The position numbers and the translations under genes were made by a program. The notes below the pieces were generated by a model. That model had not been told where the DNA came from. It was given only the letters and a program-made list of their open reading frames with translations, and did no database searches. From Charina bottae (lineage: Eukaryota; Chordata; Lepidosauria; Squamata; Charinaidae): a stretch of DNA of 64,000 nucleotides. Location of the stretch: assembly GCA_023362775.1 (NCBI GenBank), contig JALMGJ010000001.1, forward strand, positions 62,215,501-62,279,500, read 5' to 3'. Every line of letters begins with the position of its first letter. Within the stretch, counting starts at the first letter, position 1. This document shows, piece after piece, positions 1 to 11,803 of this stretch.

Positions 1-496
1 CCGGCCCCCCTTGCTTTAGTAGCAAGCCAGCAATCGCCCCTTCCCCACCCCTCCCCTCCCGGTTCTCCCATTCCCTCGCCGCCCTGCTGTCCTGTCTTCC
101 CTGAATTTTTTTTCCTTCCCAAAGCTCCAAACTTCCCCTAGGGCCGCTGTGCCTTAGGAGGGGGAAGAAAAGGCGGAGCCGTTTTTCTCCCCTCTTTTTG
201 CCGCTCCCCCACCCAACCAGTATCCCGCTTCTCCTTCCTCTCGCTCCGCCCCCTCCCCTCCCCCGATTAACTTTTGCGACGAACGGACTTCTCTCGCCTG
301 AAACTTTCTTCCCCTCCTGATTGGATTCTTTTGGTTAAGACAGACGCCTCGTCCATCCATCGTGGGTAGATTTTCCTCGGGGATTTCCCCCCCTTGTTTT
401 TTTCCTTGGCGGGGCGGGAAAAGAAGAGACCCTCGTGAACGTGGCTTCTTTGGGAAAAGCAGCTGCATTTGGGTGATCCCAAGACATGTGAAACAG
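1..496 (+). promoter_or_regulatory. PTPN14: GC-rich 5' region: probable PTPN14 promoter and non-coding exon 1
   Basis: The first ~500 bases are clearly more GC-rich than the AT-rich sequence that follows, with CpG dinucleotides, pyrimidine-rich runs and no TATA box that I can see. The stretch ends in a textbook splice donor (AAACAG|GTAAGC) with GT at 497-498. A GC-rich start plus strong donor, on the same strand as the coding exons at 56.6 and 63.4 kb and with no other host exon between, fits the promoter and untranslated first exon of PTPN14. The transcription start cannot be placed. The assignment is inference from layout, because a non-coding exon cannot be recognised by protein similarity. 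It could be the first exon of another transcript. Confidence 0.5.
486..491 (+). promoter_or_regulatory. Start-stop upstream ORF (ATG-TGA) at the end of putative exon 1
   Basis: An ATG followed at once by TGA lies six bases before the putative exon 1 donor. If exon 1 is real, the mature leader would carry this minimal upstream ORF, a type known to stall or divert scanning ribosomes. The motif is seen directly. Its presence in an mRNA is inferred. Confidence 0.3.
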
Positions 497-501
497 GTAA
501 G

Positions 502-1836
502 CGGGAGATGCAACAGTTGGAGTGGGGGTGGCGGCCTGGGCGAAAAATGTCCGAGTCTGGCGTGCGAGGACACACTTGTCTTTGTAAGCAGGTCTCCCGT
601 CTGTAATCTTGTCTTCGGGTGCTTTTATCGTCTGGGCTTCGGGTTTTTTTTTTTTTTTTAATCTTATAATGTAGGGTCAGTTAACAAGCAGTTGCTGAGA
701 CCTGATGGGTCTTCTGTTTTCTGAAGACCAAGTTTAAATAGAGCTTACGTTGTAAGCTTTGCATGCAGAAGGAGGGAGTGTTGGAAATAAGTGAGTTTTG
801 AAAGAAACTAGCCAGACCAAATCCCTCTTCAATTCCCTAGGTTACTCTTTGTGGTATTGGTAAAAAAAACCCTGTAAACAGCTCAACTTTCCTGCTGCAT
901 GGCTGACTGCAGAGTGACTTCTGTCCTTCAACTTTCAGCCAGCCAGCCACCCTCCCACTCTCGGCTGGGTGGGTTTACCTTCTCGCTCTTTGTTCCCTAC
1001 CAGTCAAATCTCTGCTAGCCATCCATCTCGGGCAAACGCTGTGACAAGGTAGCATCTGTTGCTGTTCCTGGCATGGCAAAATTAGCCTGGCCTTTCCCAG
1101 CCTGATGTCTTTTTGCTGTGTTCCAGTACAGTTCTCACCATCCCCAGCCAGCCTCGTCAAGGGGATCTGGGGGGTGGGGATGAGTCCTTTGATCTGCAAG
1201 GTATGCAAAAGAGGTGTGCATATTTAAACATGATAAATAGGATGAGGACTGCTGCTTTTGAACTTTCTGAGCAAAAGGGCCCTTTGGTTTACAAGTTTCT
1301 TGTAAGAAAGTCTGCTGAGAAAGTGCTGCAGGAATGAAGGGAAGGAGGAAAGCCATGCCTAAGGATGTTTTCTCCTCACGTGGGATGTCTTTATTCCAAT
1401 GAAATGTGCACTGTAAAGTTCATCCCGCATGAAAGCTGCTTTTTTTTTAGCATACTTTATATATCCTCTTAGTGCATTGGGTTTTACAAGTTTTAAGCTA
1501 CTCCCAAGAACTTGAGACTGTAAAAAAGCCATACTGTAGCAGTAAAGGTTCCCTGTAGTTATCATGCATCCAAATGTGGCCTCAGGAGAGGCCCCCAGAG
1601 TTAAGGGGAAAGAGGCAACCTAACTCCTTGTTTTGTCTTTTCCAAAGGTCTAAGTTTCACACATTTGCTTGTGTGAGTGTATTCCACAGATTATGTATAT
1701 AGTTAATTTAGAATACAATTGTCATCATCTAGAATTCCTAAAAGATGGTTCCAGTTTTGGATTTGCTTAGATGGGAGCAATAGCATGGAAAACATGCCTT
1801 TTCTGGCTTTCCTCTCTGTGCTAGGTGTGGGTAGCC
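502..1836. other. Intronic sequence with no recognised feature
   Basis: This is AT-leaning unique-looking sequence after the GC-rich start. Short open frames lack family motifs. The proximal intron could hold regulatory sites, but none can be named from sequence alone. Confidence 0.4.
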
Positions 1837-1928
1837 CTCCAGATGTTACTAAGTATAACTTCCATCAGCCCCAGCCAGCATAGCAATGGTGAGGGATGTT
1901 GGCAGTGGTAGTTTAGCAACATCTGGAA
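1837..1928. repeat. Small imperfect palindromic MITE-like element
   Basis: The segment opens with TCCAGATGTT and closes with AACATCTGGA, and the interior arms pair imperfectly around a short centre. This resembles the common small palindromic repeats of sauropsid genomes. I did not find a convincing target duplication. Confidence 0.45.
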
Positions 1929-1931
1929 AGG

Positions 1932-3509
1932 AACAAATTCTTCATTGCTGCTGGATATTAAGAGCCCAAGAATTCTTACTTTCTTTTATTATTCAACGTG
2001 TTCACCTATCTATAAGTGTTGGTGGATTCTTCTTTACAGTACAACTATAGCACATTGAATGACTGGCTAATAAGTGAATCAATTCCAGCGGAATCAGCCG
2101 TGTGTTTCAGGCTATGAGAAAACTTTTTCATGTTGAATCTTGTGGCATCAGTTGAAGTCGGAGTAGACCTTAAGCTGTGGGCCAGACATGTTTGAAACAG
2201 CTTACGTTGAGGCCAGGAAACAAAGTAGTTTACACAAATTTGAAGTCTTCTAGAACAAAACCCAGTGTTCTGTCCATCACTGCATCATGGTAACAGATTT
2301 TTCCTTAAGGTGGATGAATATCTGGGTATGTTTTGTATACCCCCATCCCATTTGTAGAAGTATTTTCCGGGGGTGCTCTAATTTACCAGTTCTTCTGGAC
2401 TCTGATACAATGAATTCTTGCATTATTAAAATGGCAAAAATCACAAAAATATGGTGATGGTGATGACATTAGCATTCTGGATACAAATGAAAGGGTATTG
2501 GTAAATCATGCAAAATCATTGGCAGTCTTAACAGAGTCAGAATTAGGAATGACAAATTCTTAATGACAAATTTAGAATATTGTTTCATATATGTTATCAT
2601 GATTACTATTGGAAAATCTTGTTCTACTCTGGGACATAAAATGGAGCATGGATTGACCTGCCTCATGTGTAGTATCCAACCAGTATGTCTTAAAAGATGG
2701 GCAGTCCAAGTCATGCTGAAATATTCAGGTTCTAGGAAAGTAGAAACAGGAAATTACTTTCTACTCACTTAACTATGGTCAGTGACGCCCTGGGTTTTCA
2801 GGGTATTAGGCTGGAGTTTCTTCATACCTCTATCTGGGAATGCTGAGGATTAAACCAGGGTTCTTCTGTGGGCAAATCATGTGCTTTACCACAGAGTGAT
2901 AGTCCTACTTATAATTGGCCTATCACTGGATTAAAGAAATAATAGAACCTACCTTCTTAAAGCCTGGGACTATTCTGATGTATTGGACTACATAGCTTAT
3001 AATTGCCAATCAGCATAGCCAGTGACCACGTTGGCTTAAAGTTATGGAAGCTTTAGTCCAAACATTTGCAGGATATTAAATAAGGAAAGACAGCATTAGG
3101 GACTTTTGAGCAATCATGCATGGGCTCGTGCTGCATTTCAACTATTATTATTTTTAATTAGTCTCCTTGAACATTCAGATGGATAAACAGTAGTAAAAGT
3201 TCAAATGTTATTTCTTTTTATACATTTGCGTTCAGCAGATCTTATCTTCGCAGAAGTGTTTCCCTGTGTAAAAGAAGTGAGAATGGCACTTCTAAGATGG
3301 TGGCCTCCAAGTTGCATTCTGATAAAATGCTTCCCTAGAAATAGAAATTATATGGTGTAAAACTAATTGGAGATAGCTTTTTTTGCCAGGTTTTTCAGAG
3401 TGGCTAGTTCTGTTCATTGAATCCTGAGGCTCAGTTCTGCCCCCTCTCCCAGAAGTTGTTCTGACAGAGCATGCTCAGTTCTCCTTTGCCTGTTTTTGTT
3501 TTTATCTCT
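1932..3509. other. Intronic sequence, mostly unrecognised, with a possible old SINE trace
   Basis: No host exon is seen. At about 2840-2910 a tract with a box B-like phrase (attaaaccagggttc) followed by tttaccacagagtga resembles the reversed tRNA-related head of an old sauropsid SINE, but it is too decayed to bound. Confidence 0.35.
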
Positions 3510-3514
3510 ATTTG

Positions 3515-4195
3515 GAGTTTAACATAGACTATTGCAATGCGCTCTACATGGGGCTACCCTTGAAGAGTATCCGGAAGCTTCAGTTGGTCCAAAATGCAGC
3601 CACGCGAGCAGTTATTGGGGCTTCAAGATCAGCGCGTATAACACCACTGCTGCTCTGGGTACCGGTTTGCTTCCGGGTCCAATTCAAGGTGTTGGTTATC
3701 ACCTTTAAATGCCTACATGGCATGGGGCCAGGTTACTGAGGGACTGTCTCATCCTCATAACATCGACCCACCCCACCCGGTCATGCAGGGAGGGCATGCT
3801 CCGGACTCCGTTCACAAGGGAATTTCATCTGGTGGGGTCCAGGAGACCGGCCTTCTCTGCAGTAGTGCCCGCCCTTTGGAATATTCTGCCCCCGGAGGTG
3901 AGGCGGGGCCCTTCACTCCCTACCTTCCGGAAGAATCTGAAGACCTGGCTCTACCGCCTTGCTTGGTATGGGAATGGCAATAGCTCTTCCTGGGGGTGGC
4001 TGGCGCCGTAGAGCCCTCCCGATTGAATGAGATAGTTCGCCACATGGATTTTATTTTTATTTATTTCCTGTTGTCTGAGTGTAATTTTATATTTGAATGG
4101 TTTTTAATCCTTGTTTTTATTGTAAACTGCCCAGAGTCCCCCTTTTGGGGGAGATGGGTGGTAATAGAAATATGAAAAATAAATAAATAAACAAA
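3515..4195 (+). mobile_element. L2/CR1-type LINE, 5'-truncated 3' end
   Basis: The translation shows the end of the reverse transcriptase ORF (NALYMGLPLKSIRKLQLVQN, then the FRKNLKTWLYRLAW and SSWGWLAP motifs shared with the other copies here), followed by a 3' UTR with the conserved hairpin-like end (gtaaactgcccagagtcc ... gggggagatgggtggtaa) and a short AAATA tail. Frameshifts split the reading frame. The missing 5' part is typical of incomplete reverse transcription. Confidence 0.85.
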
Positions 4196-4199
4196 CATG

Positions 4200-4732
4200 T
4201 TTGTTGAAATAGTGGACAGATCTGCATAATCCCACCAACATTGCATTATTGGATTTTAAACATTTTGTAGATGTATTTCCTCCACATAAGCCCTTATTTA
4301 TTTAGAATGTCTAGCAGCCTGAAGTTTCCATGATTGTCCTTTCAGGAAGATGCTGGACCTGTTAGTGCTGTAGGGTTGCAGTTGCTTGGTGATAGAGCAT
4401 TTCTTCCATCTCCAGTTTACAAATTCTATTAGCAGCTGTGGGAAAGATATGAGGCCCTCGAAAACTTCTCTTAATCTGAGTCAAGAGTTTTGGGCTAGAT
4501 ATACAAATATATGCCACTTGGTGTAAGACACCATTCTTTATACATTTGTTTGCTCTGGACCTATTTTGCTGTGGTGTCTCCTTTTGATGATGCTTTTGGC
4601 TTGTGCAGAGGGTGCTTTAGAGTTGTAAAACGATACATGTTGAGTAAGTTTATCTGTTTAATGGGATTTTTCTCTTTTTCGCTTTCTAAGATTTTTGGAC
4701 TTAGCTGCAAGGTGGCTAAGTCAAAGGGATAT
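4200..4732. other. Intronic sequence with no recognised feature
   Basis: This is AT-rich sequence between LINE and SINE relics. The open frame at 4511-4789 has no recognisable motif and is probably chance. Confidence 0.4.
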
Positions 4733-5225
4733 AGGAAGATGCCCTATACCAAGTCAGGGTATAAGAAGAATACAACTGGATCAAACTAAATGGCTATCTA
4801 ATCCCTTATGAAGTCCACAGGCAGGATATTAGAGCAGTAGCCTTCCCCTAACTGGGTTTCTGTCAACTCCTTGACGTGCCTGCAGTTCTGGTGGTAATAT
4901 AAACCTCTTGTGATTAGTAGCCATTGATAGGCTCTATGAATTTATTTATTCCTCTTAAAAGCTACATTGATGACCAGAATCACATTCTGCGGAAGCAAGT
5001 GCCATAGATTTCTGTGCAGTGAAGAAGTGTTTCATTTGATCTCCAGAAGCTTCCAATTTTTATCCATCTAGCTCTGTATTATCTTTACAGATTGTTAGTA
5101 GCTCTCCAGATTTCTCCAACAGCAGTTTTTTCTACTTTATCTGGGGATGTGAAGAATTTGAACCCTGGATTTTCTGCATGCAAAGTATATGCATTTCCAC
5201 TGAGTTATATGACTCTTCCTGAATA
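4733..5225 (-). repeat. Decayed tRNA-related SINE relic(s)
   Basis: The left edge (aggaagatgccctatacca) and the right part (aaccctggattttctgcatgcaaag then ccactgagttatatgactc) match the two ends of an old sauropsid SINE read in reverse, the right end being the tRNA-like head. The middle is strongly diverged and may be a separate repeat. A related fragment may lie at 16605-16690. Confidence 0.45.
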
Positions 5226-5552
5226 TCACTGGATGCATCAAATAAAAATTATAACATTTCTCTTTTGGCTCAGGCTGTCTGTTAAATATTGGATGCTTTT
5301 CACAACAGAACTAGAACACTTAGCTGCCATAAGCATTTGGGGAATATGTGTGAATTCCCTTTTGGAAGAACATGTACAGAAGGAAGACTCATCTAGAAGT
5401 GTTTATTCCTTGAGAAAAGCAGTGCAGCTGTTAATGGATTCAATATTAATTCTCTTCAGCAAACAGGATATACTTTTTATGAACTGAGATGGGCCTGCCT
5501 TTTTGTTTTTGGCTAGAACTAGGAAGGTAGATTTTGATTATGATTGTTGCTG
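5226..5552. other. Intronic sequence with no recognised feature
   Basis: The 131-codon open frame crossing this stretch starts inside a SINE relic and shows no domain or motif. Confidence 0.4.
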
Positions 5553-5559
5553 AAATAAT

Positions 5560-7601
5560 GCCTATTAGATTGGCCCTCCCCAGGCGACTGATGGACCCAA
5601 TTGGGTTTCAGAGGGAGCTTGGAGTTGTTCCGGGAAGTCTGCTGCATGGTCCGACCGAAGCCTTGGTGGCTGCATGGAATGAGAGAATGGCCATCACTTT
5701 GGACCGGATTGCGCCTGAGCAGCCTCTCCATGCCCATGACTCCTGTAGCTCCTCATGGTATATAGAAGAGTTGAGTAAGCTTAAGAGGGCTAAGAGATGC
5801 CTAGAGCACCGTTGGCAGAAGGGGAGCGAAGATGATCGAACACAAGTTAGAGCCACTATTAGAGCCTACCTTGTGGTGGTAAGGGTGGCAAAACGTTATT
5901 TCTCCACTCTTATTGCGTCCGCTGTCGCCCAGCAGCCCTATTTTGGGTGACCTGGTCCCTCCTTGGAGGGAGTAATACCGGGTTTCACCTACAGGGTCGC
6001 TGTGAGGAATATGCCGCGCTTCTAGCTGATAAAGTCACATCCGCTCTATGTTGGACTCCAGCTTTATGGCAGCACCAATGGAGGCTATGGAGGCTAAGTC
6101 TTGCATGGTTATCTGGGGGGAGTTTGATCCTGTTGCACCTGAGGAAGTGGACAGCACCCTTGCAGCTGCTAGCAGCCATCTCTGTGTTAGATCTGTGTCC
6201 CTCCTGGCTGGTTAAGGCTGCCTGGGAGGGGGCATGTGATTGGGTCTGGGCAGTGGTTAATAATTCCTTGAGGGAGGGGGTGGTTCCATCAGCTCTTAAG
6301 GAGGCGGTGGTGCGCCCTCTCCTCAAGGTACCGTTGCTCAACCCAACCAGTCTGGATTGTTTTCGTCCAGTCTCCAACCTCCCTTTTTTAGGGAAGGTTG
6401 TGGAGAGAGGTCACGTGGTAGCTGCAGAGGACCCTGGATGAAGCTGATTATCTGGACTCTTTTCAATCAGGGTTCAGGCTGGGTTACAGGACTGAGACAG
6501 CATTGATCATACTCTTATATGACCTCTGGTGGGAGCGGTATGGGGGCAGTGTGACCATCCTCGCTCTTATTGACCTCTCAGCGGCCTTCGATACCATCGA
6601 TCATGGTATACTTCTGGACCGGCTTCAGGAGTTGGGGGTGGGCGGCACAGTGTTGCGCTGGTTCTCCTTCCTCCGGGGTCGGTTCCAGTTGGTGTTGATG
6701 GGGAGTGATCCAGCCCGTGCTCCCTACTTTGTGGGGTGCTTCAGGGCTTGGTTCTCTCCCCTCTCCTATTTAACATCTACATGAGGCCGCTGGGGGAGGT
6801 GATCCGATGGTTTGGGGTGAGGTATCATCAATATGCTGATGATACCCAGCTTTATATCTCCACTCTGGGCCACCTGAGTGATGCCGTGGATGTCCTGTCC
6901 CAGTGCCTGGAGGCTGTAAGGGCCTGGATGGGGTGCAATGGACTTTGACTCAATCCAAGCAAAACTGAGTGGCTTTGGGTATGTGGGTATCTGGATGGGG
7001 TGGCACTGCCCCAGTGCGCAATCGGGGGGTCCTTGTGGACTCACTACTCCTACTTGAAGAGCAGGTGGCAGCCATGCCTAGGAGGGCCTTTGCACATCTT
7101 CAGGTCATGCGCCAGTTGCACCCATTCCTGGACCAAGAGGCTTTGCTCACTGTCACTCATGCCGTCATGACCTCCCATCTGAATTACTGCAATGTGCTCT
7201 ACATGAGGCTGCCCTTGAAGAGCATTTGGAAGCTTCAACTGGTACAAAATTCGGCTGCACGGGTAGTAAATGGTGTCATATATTCAACACATATAACACC
7301 ACTACTATGTGAACTGCATTGGTTGCCGTGTGCTTCCAGGTGCAATTCAAGGTGCTGGTTGTCACCTTCAAAGCCCTTCATGGCTTGGGACCGGGTTACC
7401 TAAGGAACCGTTTTCTCCCAGGTTTTTCTACCCATCCATTTCGGTTTGGTAGGTTGGGCATGTTGCGGGTCCCATCAGCCAAGGAATGTTGGTTGACAGG
7501 GACTAGAAGGTGTACCTTCTCTGCCGTAGTGCCTGCCCTATGGAATATTCTCCCTTCAGAGATCAGGATGTCCCTGACCCTGCAGTTTCTGTATGCAATC
7601 T
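5560..7601 (+). mobile_element. L2/CR1-type LINE, 5'-truncated, frameshifted
   Basis: Reading on the + strand gives, in order, the linker after the endonuclease (RRLMDPIGFQRELGVVPGSL), the start of the reverse transcriptase (FRPVSNLPFLGKVVERG), the LIDLSAAFDTIDHGILLDRL block, a GVPQGS-equivalent region and [10 protein letters not shown] (about 6830-6870), then the C-terminal part to about 7590. Several frameshifts break it. It corresponds to the part of the 17.2-20.2 kb copy from about residue 260 onward. The 3' UTR is missing: a BovB element abuts it after 7613 and the sequence beyond is not recognisable L2. Confidence 0.85.
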
Positions 7602-7613
7602 GGCTTATGCTAT

Positions 7614-10147
7614 TTCGTTGTTGTTGTTCAGTCGTTTAGTCGTGTCCGACTCTTCGTGACCTCATGGACCATAGCACGCCAGGCCTTCCTGTCCTCCACT
7701 GTCACCCGGAGTTTACTCAAATTCATGTTCGTTACATCGATGATGCTATCTAACCATCTCATCCTCTGCCGTCCCCTTCTCCTTTTGCCTTCCGTCTTTC
7801 CCAGCATCAGGGTCTTTTCCAGTGAGTCCTCTCTTCGCATTAGGTGGCCAAAGTATTTGAGCTTCAGCTTCAGCATCTGTCCTTCCAATGAGCAGTCAGT
7901 TTAGGATTGACTGATTTGACCTCCTTGCAGTCCAAGGGACTCTTAAGAGTCTTCTCCAACACCACAGTTCGAAAGCATCAATTCTTTTGGCGCTCAGCCT
8001 TCCTTATGGTCAGTTTGTTGTGATCCACACAATCAAAGGCTTTAGCATAGTCAATGAAGCAGAAGTAGATGTTTTTCTGGAACTCTTTTGCTTTTTCCAT
8101 GATCCAGCGAATGTTGGCAATCTGATCTCTAGTTCCTCTGCCTCTTCGAAACCCAGCTTGCACTTCTGGTAGTTCTCGGTTCACATACTGCTGAAGCCTA
8201 GCTTGTAGGATTTTGAGCATAACCTTGCTAGCATGTGAAATGAGCGCAATTGTACGGTAGTTTGAACATTCTTTGGCATTGCCTTTCTTTGGAATTGGAA
8301 CGTAAACTGACCTTTTCCAATCCTGTGGCCACTGTTGAGTTTTCCAAATTTGTAGGCATATTGAGTGCAGCACTTTAACAGCATCATCTTTTAGGATTTT
8401 AAATAGCTCAGCTGGGATACTGTCTTCTCCACTAGCTTTGTTGTTAGTAATGCTTCCTAAGGCCCACTTGACTTCACTCTCTAGGATGTCCGGCTCAAGG
8501 TCAGTGACCACACCATCGTATTTATCAGGGATATTAAGATCTTTCTTGTATAGTTCTTCTGTATATTCTTGCTACCTCTTCTTAATCTCTTCTGCTTCTG
8601 TTAGGTCCCTGCCTTTTTTGTCCTTTATCATGCCCATCTTTGCACAAAACGTTCCCTTGAGATCTCCGATTTTCTTGAAGAGATCTCTAGTCTTCCCCAT
8701 TCTATTGTTTTCCTCGATTTCTTTGCATTGTTCATTTAAGAAGGCCTTATCTCTCCTTGCTATTCTCTGGAAATCTGCATTCAGTTGGTTATATCTTTCC
8801 CTTTCTCTCTTGCCTTTTGCTTCCCTTCTTTCCTCAGCTATTTATAAAGCTTCATCAGTCAGCCACTTTGCTTTCTTGCATTTCTTTTTCTTTGGGATGG
8901 TTTTAGTTGCTGCCTCCTGTACAGTGTTACGAACCTCCATCCATAGTTCTTCAGGCACTCTGTTTACCAGATCTAATCCTTTAAATCTATTCCTCACCTC
9001 CACTGTATATTCATAAGGGATATGATTTAGGTCATACCTGAGTGGTCTAGTGGTTTTCCCTACGTTCTTCAATTTAAGCCTAAATTTTGCGATAAGAAGC
9101 TCATGATCTGAGCCACAGTCAGCTCCAGGTCTTGTTTTTGCTTATTGTATAGAGCTTCTCCATCTTTGGCTGCAAAGTATATAATCAGTATATAATCTGG
9201 TGATGTCCATGTGTAGAGTCGTCTCTTGTGTTGTTGGAAAAGAGTGTTTGCTATGACCAGCGTGTTCTCTTGACAAAACTCTATTAGCCTTTGCTCTGCT
9301 TCATTTTGTACTCCGCGGCTGAACTTGCCTGTTATTCCGGTTATTTTTTGACTTCCTACTTTAGCATTCCAGTCCCCTATGATGAAAAGGACATCTTTTT
9401 TTGGTGTTAGTTCTAGAAGGTGTTGTAGGTCTTCATAGAACCGGTCAACTTCAGCTTCTTCGGCATCAGTGGTTGGGGCATAGACTTGGATCACTGTGAT
9501 GTTGAATGGTTTGCCTTGGATTCGAAGTGAAAGCATTCTGTCGTTTTTGAGGTTGTACTGCCTTTCCCACTCTTTTATTGACTATGAGAGCTACTCCATT
9601 TCTTCTAAGGGATTCTTGCCCACAGTAGTATATATAATGGTCTCCTGAATTAAATTCACCCATTCCTGTCCATTTTAGTTCGCTGATTCCCAAGATGTTG
9701 ATGTTCAATCTTGTCATCTCATGTTTGACCACATCCAGCTTACCTTGATTCATTGATCTTACATTCCAGGTTCCTATGCAATATTGTTCTTTACAGCATC
9801 GGACTTTCCTTCCACTTCCAGACACATCCACAACTGAGCGTCCTTTCGGCTTTGGCCCAGCCGCTTCACTCTTTCTGGAGCTACTCGGAATTGCCCTCCA
9901 CTCTTCCCCAGTAGCATATTGGACACCTTCCGACCTGAGGGGCTCATCTTCCGGCGTCATATCTTTTAGCCTTTTGATACTGTCCATGGGTTTTCTTGGC
10001 AAGGATACTGGAGTGGTTTGCCATTCCCTCCTCCAGTTTTGGACCACGTTTTGTCAGAACTCTCCGTCATGACCTGTCCGTCTTGACCTGACTTCATTGA
10101 GTTACGCAAGCCCCTTCGCCACGACAAGGCAGTGATCCATGAAGGGG
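7614..10147 (-). mobile_element. BovB (RTE-clade) LINE with internal deletion
   Basis: On the - strand the element reads from a BovB-like 5' leader (from about 10147) into an AP-type endonuclease (GTWNVRSMNQGKLDVVKHEM at about 9.9 kb, IGDWNAKVG near 9.37 kb), a linker, the front of the reverse transcriptase (ECSNYRTIALIS, RGRGTRDQIANIRWIMEKA, CFIDYAKAFDCVDHNKL), then jumps near 8.0 kb to the C-terminal FELWCW-like region and the last block (YFGHLMRREDSLEKTLMLGK, RGRQRMRWLD). The jump removes the centre of the reverse transcriptase including the YADD block. Frameshifts lie near 9.54 and 7.9 kb. A 12-bp duplication (GGCTTATGCTAT) flanks it at 7602-7613 and 10148-10159. BovB is known for horizontal transfer between vertebrates and is abundant in squamates. 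Confidence 0.92.
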
Positions 10148-10287
10148 GGCTTATGCTATAGGCCTTTTGAAATAGTTAAGTGACTTATCAACCATTTGTT
10201 CTTCTGATGCTGTAGGTGAATAAGCATATATGTGTAACTTATAGCCTTATTTTGCTTCATTTTAGTTTTATGCTATTTTTTACTTGT

Positions 10288-10395
10288 ATTTATTTATATC
10301 TCACTTCATCTCCAGGAGCTCAAAGTGGCTTTTATATGGCTCTCTCTTTATTTTATCCTCACAGGAACAACCCTGTGGGGTAGGGTGGGCTGCAA
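10288..10395 (-). repeat. CORE-SINE-like tail fragment
   Basis: The tract tatctcacttc ... aggagctcaaagtgg ... tcctcacaggaacaaccctgtggggta resembles the 3' half of the CORE-type SINEs at 24.8 and 26.8 kb. No tRNA-like head remains. Confidence 0.45.
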
Positions 10396-10527
10396 TATAA
10401 TGATTTTATGATTTCAAAAATGGGACACTAGAGGGGACTAAAGATTTTTGTTAGAGGGAAGATATACAGGCCTGTAAGATGATGTAAAACGTTATGACAA
10501 TAAAATATTGAAGGAGACTTTTGAAGA

Positions 10528-10857
10528 ATGGAATCAGAAAATAGTAGCCACAATATCAACAATGTCAGTAATGATTCTATGGATAGACTGTATCCAAAAG
10601 ATGTTATTGAAGAAATGTCAGACATAGAACAAATTTTATCTGACAAGATAGAGATGGTATTGAAAGTGGATTTACAACTGACAGGCCAAGTGAATGATTT
10701 AGAAAAGGATGTTGCACTGGATCTACAAAAGAAACTGGCTAAGGTTTTAAAATTTAAAAGGGAAATACAAATAACAAACCAAGAGAGTGACCTGGATAAT
10801 TGTTTCCTATTGGATTTACAAAAGAGGCTTGTTAAAGTCTTGAAGATCTCTGTGTGA
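10528..10857 (+). pseudogene. Open frame of 109 codons in an unidentified repeat, possibly L1 ORF1-like
   Basis: The frame is hydrophilic and charged, with two related internal segments: LDLQKKLAKVLK, then LDLQKRLVKVLK about 37 residues later. This suggests an internally repeated helical or coiled-coil protein. Downstream sequence to about 11.1 kb keeps a similar A-rich composition on the same strand. I do not recognise it as a host gene. A reptile L1 ORF1 or another non-LTR element's ORF1 is the best guess. There is no splice context to link it to PTPN14. Confidence 0.35.
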
Positions 10858-11308
10858 TGGGACAAAGAAGAAATGAAGAGAAATCAAATCCTGTGACAAT
10901 ATTTGAATTAACTAAAGATTAAGACTGTTAGAAGTAAAAGGAAGGAATATAAAGTTGGTTTATTTGATCAAGGTTAAAACAAGATATGTTTTTACCTCTG
11001 GCAACCCTTTACGGACTTTCTGCTGACACCAGGACTGAAAAGATGATGTTTTATGGATTTGTTTATACATAAGAGATGTATAAGAGATGGGATATGGGAT
11101 GAAGAGATAAATGTTTGTAGCCTTAGAGGGGGTGAAGAGTCACTAAATTTGTTTATACTTGTGATGAAGGTTGGAAGTCACTTCTTTATATATTTCTTTT
11201 TTCTCTATTATATTCTTACTTTTCTCCTTTTCTTTCCTTTTCCTTGTATTTTTTTACTGTTTCTCCCTATTCTCTTTTCTTTCTTTATGTTTAGTTTATA
11301 TTAGATTC

Positions 11309-11317
11309 TACTATCAT

Positions 11318-11360
<43 letters not shown>

Positions 11361-11803
11361 TTATTTCAATTTATTCCCCGCCCATCTCCCTTGCAAGGGA
11401 CTCTGGGTGGGTTACAACAATTGAAAGTTTAAAAAACTATACAAAAATATCATCTAAAATACATACAATAATAAATTACATGAATCCAAGATGGGTTGGG
11501 GACCGTAGTATCGATCGTATTACTACGGGGCCAGCCAACCCCAGGAGGCACTGCCGCCTCTGTCATCCCAGGCCCGGTGGCAGAGCCAGGTCTTGAGGGC
11601 CTTCCGGAAGGCCAGGAGTGAGGGGGCGAGTCTCACCTCCGGGGGCAAGATGTTCCATAAGGCGGGCACTATCGCAGAGAAGGCACGTCTCCTGGACCCC
11701 GCTAGATGGAATTCTCTTGTTGAGGGGGTCCGAAGCATGCCCTCTCTGCATGTACGGGTGGGGCGGGCCGACGTTATCGGGACGAGACGGTCCCTCAGGT
11801 AAT
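11309..11803 (-). mobile_element. L2/CR1-type LINE 3' end with (AAAT)n tail
   Basis: On the - strand the C-terminal ORF segment (STREFHLAGSRRRAFSAIV, PALWNILPPEVRLAPSL, then SASWGWLAP) is followed by the conserved 3' end (gtaacccacccagagtccc ... gggagatgggcgggg) and a tail that appears on the + strand as a (TTTA)n tract at about 11313-11361. It is 5'-truncated near 11803. Confidence 0.85.

Noticed and set aside
154..661. Open frames in the GC-rich first 660 bases as coding sequence
   Set aside because: They are low-complexity, differ between frames and strands, and cross the consensus donor at 497. The region is better explained as promoter and untranslated exon.
5092..5487. A 131-codon open frame as a small gene
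   Set aside because: It starts inside a SINE relic and has no motif, splice context or codon pattern suggesting selection.
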